Under the pieces are notes generated by a model. It searched no databases. It was given only the letters and a program-made list of their open reading frames with translations, and was not told the DNA's origin. A DNA stretch of 64,000 nt from Emiliania huxleyi CCMP1516 (Eukaryota > Haptophyta > Isochrysidales > Noelaerhabdaceae): positions 152,890 through 216,889 of the forward strand of contig NW_005201403.1 in assembly GCF_000372725.1 (NCBI RefSeq), in the 5' to 3' direction. A program made the position numbers and the translations under genes. Positions 62,120 to 64,000 of this stretch are shown here, in pieces (positions within the stretch are counted from its first letter, which is position 1; each line of letters opens with the position of its first letter).

Positions 62120-62300
62120 GGGTTCCAACTTTTTCCGGGGTATGGTATGGTATGCTCGCGGCCCAAAGGGTGGGGGGGTATGGTCCTGACCGCCCGAGGC
62201 CGGCAGCCGGGAGGCTGGGTCTGTCAGCAGGCGGGGGCTTATGGTCCCGAGGTGGGTTGCGCGATGATACCATACCATACCCCGCAAAAAGTCCGAACCC
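62120..62300. mobile_element. 181-bp MITE with 34-bp terminal inverted repeats
   Basis: Left arm 62120-62153 and right arm 62267-62300 match at 31 of 34 positions (GGGTTC.., then CGGGGTATGGTATGGTAT). The interior is GC-rich and non-coding. No unambiguous target-site duplication is visible, so the superfamily is not assigned. It ends 36 bp before the next start codon. Confidence 0.8.
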
Positions 62301-62336
62301 TGCAATAGCCGATCGGCACACGCGAGCCACAGGGAC

Positions 62337-62714
62337 ATGCCGCGCGTGCTCTCGCTGGCTGCTCTGCTGGGTATTGTCTACCTCACCAAACCCTCCAGGA
62401 ACTCCTTTGTGCGCGCGCTTCGTGTGTGGCTCCGCAAGCGCAACGGGGTGCTTGGCGAGACCCTCGCACGGGGGGCGCTTGCGGTTGACGCGCTCTCCGG
62501 GCCGAGCAATCTCGTGCAGGACTTCACCTTCTTTACAGTTGTCCAGCTGAAACCCACGGCCGAGGAATCCGCCCTGGCGACGCTGTTCGAGAATGACGAT
62601 TTCTTTGGAGCTGTCGGCGTAGCTGGCCACTGGATCGGCGTTCGGGTGCCATCGGAGACGAATGGCCGGCCCAGCGCACCGAAGGTCTTCTATCTGGGTT
62701 CCGCGCTCGACTAG
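62337..62714 (+). CDS. small membrane-anchored protein, DUF4359-like
   Basis: 125 residues, single exon: MPRVLSLAALLGIVYLTKPS (signal-anchor then T-x-P-S), NSFVRALRVWLRKRN, VQDFTFFTVVQLKPT and FFGAVGVAGHWIGVRVPSE. The N-terminal helix, (T)NPS-like turn and later F.(F/Y)F(S/T)V......G..G.(F/W)I resemble DUF4359, a small family of bacteria and plastid-bearing algae, by memory only. Its promoter lies within or next to the MITE. Function unknown. Confidence 0.5.
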   Translation: MPRVLSLAALLGIVYLTKPSRNSFVRALRVWLRKRNGVLGETLARGALAVDALSGPSNLVQDFTFFTVVQLKPTAEESALATLFENDDFFGAVGVAGHWIGVRVPSETNGRPSAPKVFYLGSALD

Positions 62715-63030
62715 CGTCTTTTGTCGCGTTTTTTGTACCTGTTTGTTTTTCTATAGTCAGTTTCACTGGAGTCAGTGCACAGTGGTCAGAAGAGAGAAGA
62801 GAGAAGAGACAGGGTAGGCTCCGCCCCACTGTGATTCGGACTGGGCGACGGCAGGACCCCCGTGGCGCCCATATTAGCGCTCCCAGCGGCGCCACCAGGG
62901 CCATGGGGGTGTAGGGGCTTCGGGTGACTACGAAACATGTAATATTTAGACACCACCCCGGTCTCGTACCCTCAGACAGAGCCCAAAATCGCTCCGCGGG
63001 ACGGGCCGGCACGGAGGCGGAAGACGCCTC
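62715..63030. other. 3'-3' intergenic region
   Basis: Contains AGAAGAGAGAAGAGAGAAGA. No gene. Confidence 0.5.
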
Positions 63031-64000
63031 TCACTCGCCGACAACGCGAAGATTGAGGCATGTGCACGGCTCTTCGAGCGCCTTTTCCATCCGATCGCGT
63101 AGCTCGGTTGGGTCCCAGTCGAACTTGGGCCTCTCGCCGCTGCAGCAGTCGTGGCCGCGGTCGAAGAAGGCGAACCGCTGGTGGTCGCACACGTCCTTCT
63201 CCTCGTCCGGCTCGGTGGGCGGGCGCCACCCGGCGCCGTACGCCGTCTCGACCATCATCCACCAGCCCTGGTACAGCCGCTCCGCGCAAAGCGCGGCGAG
63301 CCTGAAGTTGCTTTCGGCGAGCGAATGAGCCGCCTCGGCCGAGCGGGTCCGATCGAACCACAGCCTGGTATGCGTGAAGGCCGTTGTTTCGACGGACTCG
63401 GATCGGTTTTTCATCTCCCACATCTTGTTTTCGAGGTCCTCCACCTGCTTCTCGAGCTCGCGGACGCGGCTTATGAGGAACTCGGTCGCGAGAGGGTCGC
63501 GGGGCGGGCGGCTGCTGCTCCCGCCGCTCGCCACGACCCGATCCACGAACCCCTTCACCTCGTGATTCCCGATCACGCTAGGGGGGGAGCGGGTCGGCGC
63601 AGCGGGCAGAACTAGCGCTGGGGTGCTCGCCGCCGGGAGGAAGCCTGGGTACACGGCGCCGCGCCGCTCCACCAGGTCGATGACGCGCTCCATGACCGCC
63701 GCCACCTGGCGATCCTCGTCGGCCTTGCGAGCCGCCCGCGCCTCTGCCTGTAGGCCGGCCGCATCAGCCGCCCTCAGCGCTCGCAGCCTAGTGACGACTC
63801 GCGCGCCGGCGCTCTCCGCCTCGTCACGCAGCAGCAGCGGCGCGCCAATCATGTCGCACAGGAGCATCGCCATCGCCTTTTTTCTCGATATCTTCTGCGA
63901 CTGCAGGAAGGTGATGTTCCGCTCGACGGCAAACACCGCCTCGATGGCATCCTCAGCGCACAGCATCATCTCGTAGGTGACCTCTGCGGCTATCTGCGGA
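63031..64000 (-). CDS. uncharacterised coiled-coil protein, 5' end beyond window
   Basis: The frame is open from the right edge (IAAEVTYEMMLCAEDAIEAV) to the stop at 63031. It includes KISRKKAMAMLLCDMIGAPL, an Ala/Arg helix (LRALRAADAAGLQAEARAAR), a predicted coiled coil ISRVRELEKQVEDLENKMWE and a C-terminal block FRLAALCAERLYQGWWMMVE, AYGAGWRPPTEPDEEKDVCD, HQRFAFFDRGHDCCSGERP with several Cys/His. Balanced composition supports a real gene. No family recognised. Confidence 0.55.
   Translation of the reverse strand, partial: PQIAAEVTYEMMLCAEDAIEAVFAVERNITFLQSQKISRKKAMAMLLCDMIGAPLLLRDEAESAGARVVTRLRALRAADAAGLQAEARAARKADEDRQVAAVMERVIDLVERRGAVYPGFLPAASTPALVLPAAPTRSPPSVIGNHEVKGFVDRVVASGGSSSRPPRDPLATEFLISRVRELEKQVEDLENKMWEMKNRSESVETTAFTHTRLWFDRTRSAEAAHSLAESNFRLAALCAERLYQGWWMMVETAYGAGWRPPTEPDEEKDVCDHQRFAFFDRGHDCCSGERPKFDWDPTELRDRMEKALEEPCTCLNLRVVGE

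Overview
This is nuclear DNA from a GC-rich unicellular alga. The best fit is a haptophyte of the Emiliania/Gephyrocapsa/Chrysochromulina type, although I cannot exclude another secondary-plastid alga. The reasons are: intron-rich genes, many apparently using GC-AG as well as GT-AG introns; introns filled with short GC-rich minisatellites; plastid-type leaders (a thylakoid-lumen FKBP with a twin-arginine signal); a bestrophin; presenilin; and animal-like extracellular modules (LNR, kringle). No bacterial operon, rRNA, tRNA or CRISPR array is visible.

Layout. 0-3 kb: a CAP-Gly/RanBP2-finger gene (-), an isolated exon with an HGLLGQS-type motif (+) and an F-box-like fragment (-). 3.3-6.8 kb: a lumenal FKBP (+) convergent with a complete presenilin (-). 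6.8-8.3 kb: a fossil retroelement RNase H and an unrecognised ORF. 8.6-12.5 kb: an LNR-kringle multipass membrane protein (+). 12.9-13.4 kb: a fragment of a UPF1/SETX-like helicase between inverted repeats. 14.1-24.6 kb: an ER protein with a MANF-like C-terminal fold (+), a conserved algal protein possibly of glycosyltransferase type (-), a bestrophin (+), a GT31-like glycosyltransferase (-) and a coiled-coil protein (+). 25.2-27.6 kb: a SAPS-domain PP6 regulatory subunit (-). 27.6-34.7 kb: a mosaic of duplications and inverted repeats around a zinc-knuckle gene (+) and a 2OG-Fe(II) oxygenase (-). 34.7-35.9 kb: a lower-GC tandem array of small ORFs, each behind the same leader. 36.0-38.6 kb: VKOR (+) and a CXXC-finger protein (-). 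40.3-44.9 kb: a complete LacZ-type beta-galactosidase with introns (-). 45.4-51.4 kb: F-box-like proteins, an S9-peptidase/ankyrin mosaic, a small nuclear-type protein and an LRR protein. 51.4-59 kb: repeats, a 178-bp satellite, and a zinc-knuckle/OTU/PiggyBac-like remnant. 59.2-61.9 kb: a four-helix membrane protein, possibly Orai-like (+). 62.1-64 kb: a 181-bp MITE, a DUF4359-like small protein and a coiled-coil gene running off the right edge.

Two observations stand out. First, many introns lie between direct repeats of exon sequence (8-32 bp). The splice junctions sit at AG|G inside both copies, so splicing out one repeat unit restores the conserved protein. I can point to about fifteen cases in at least seven genes, which looks like widespread intron gain by tandem duplication or an introner-like process. 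Second, the array at 34.69-35.95 kb holds at least five tandem, co-oriented mini-ORFs. Two are clear paralogues and two carry an IQ motif. Each is preceded by a near-identical leader, and I cannot place the array in any known system.

The genes are mostly independent housekeeping, signalling and secretory-pathway genes; I see no pathway cluster. Exon boundaries are read by eye from conserved protein sequence and splice consensus and need transcript evidence.
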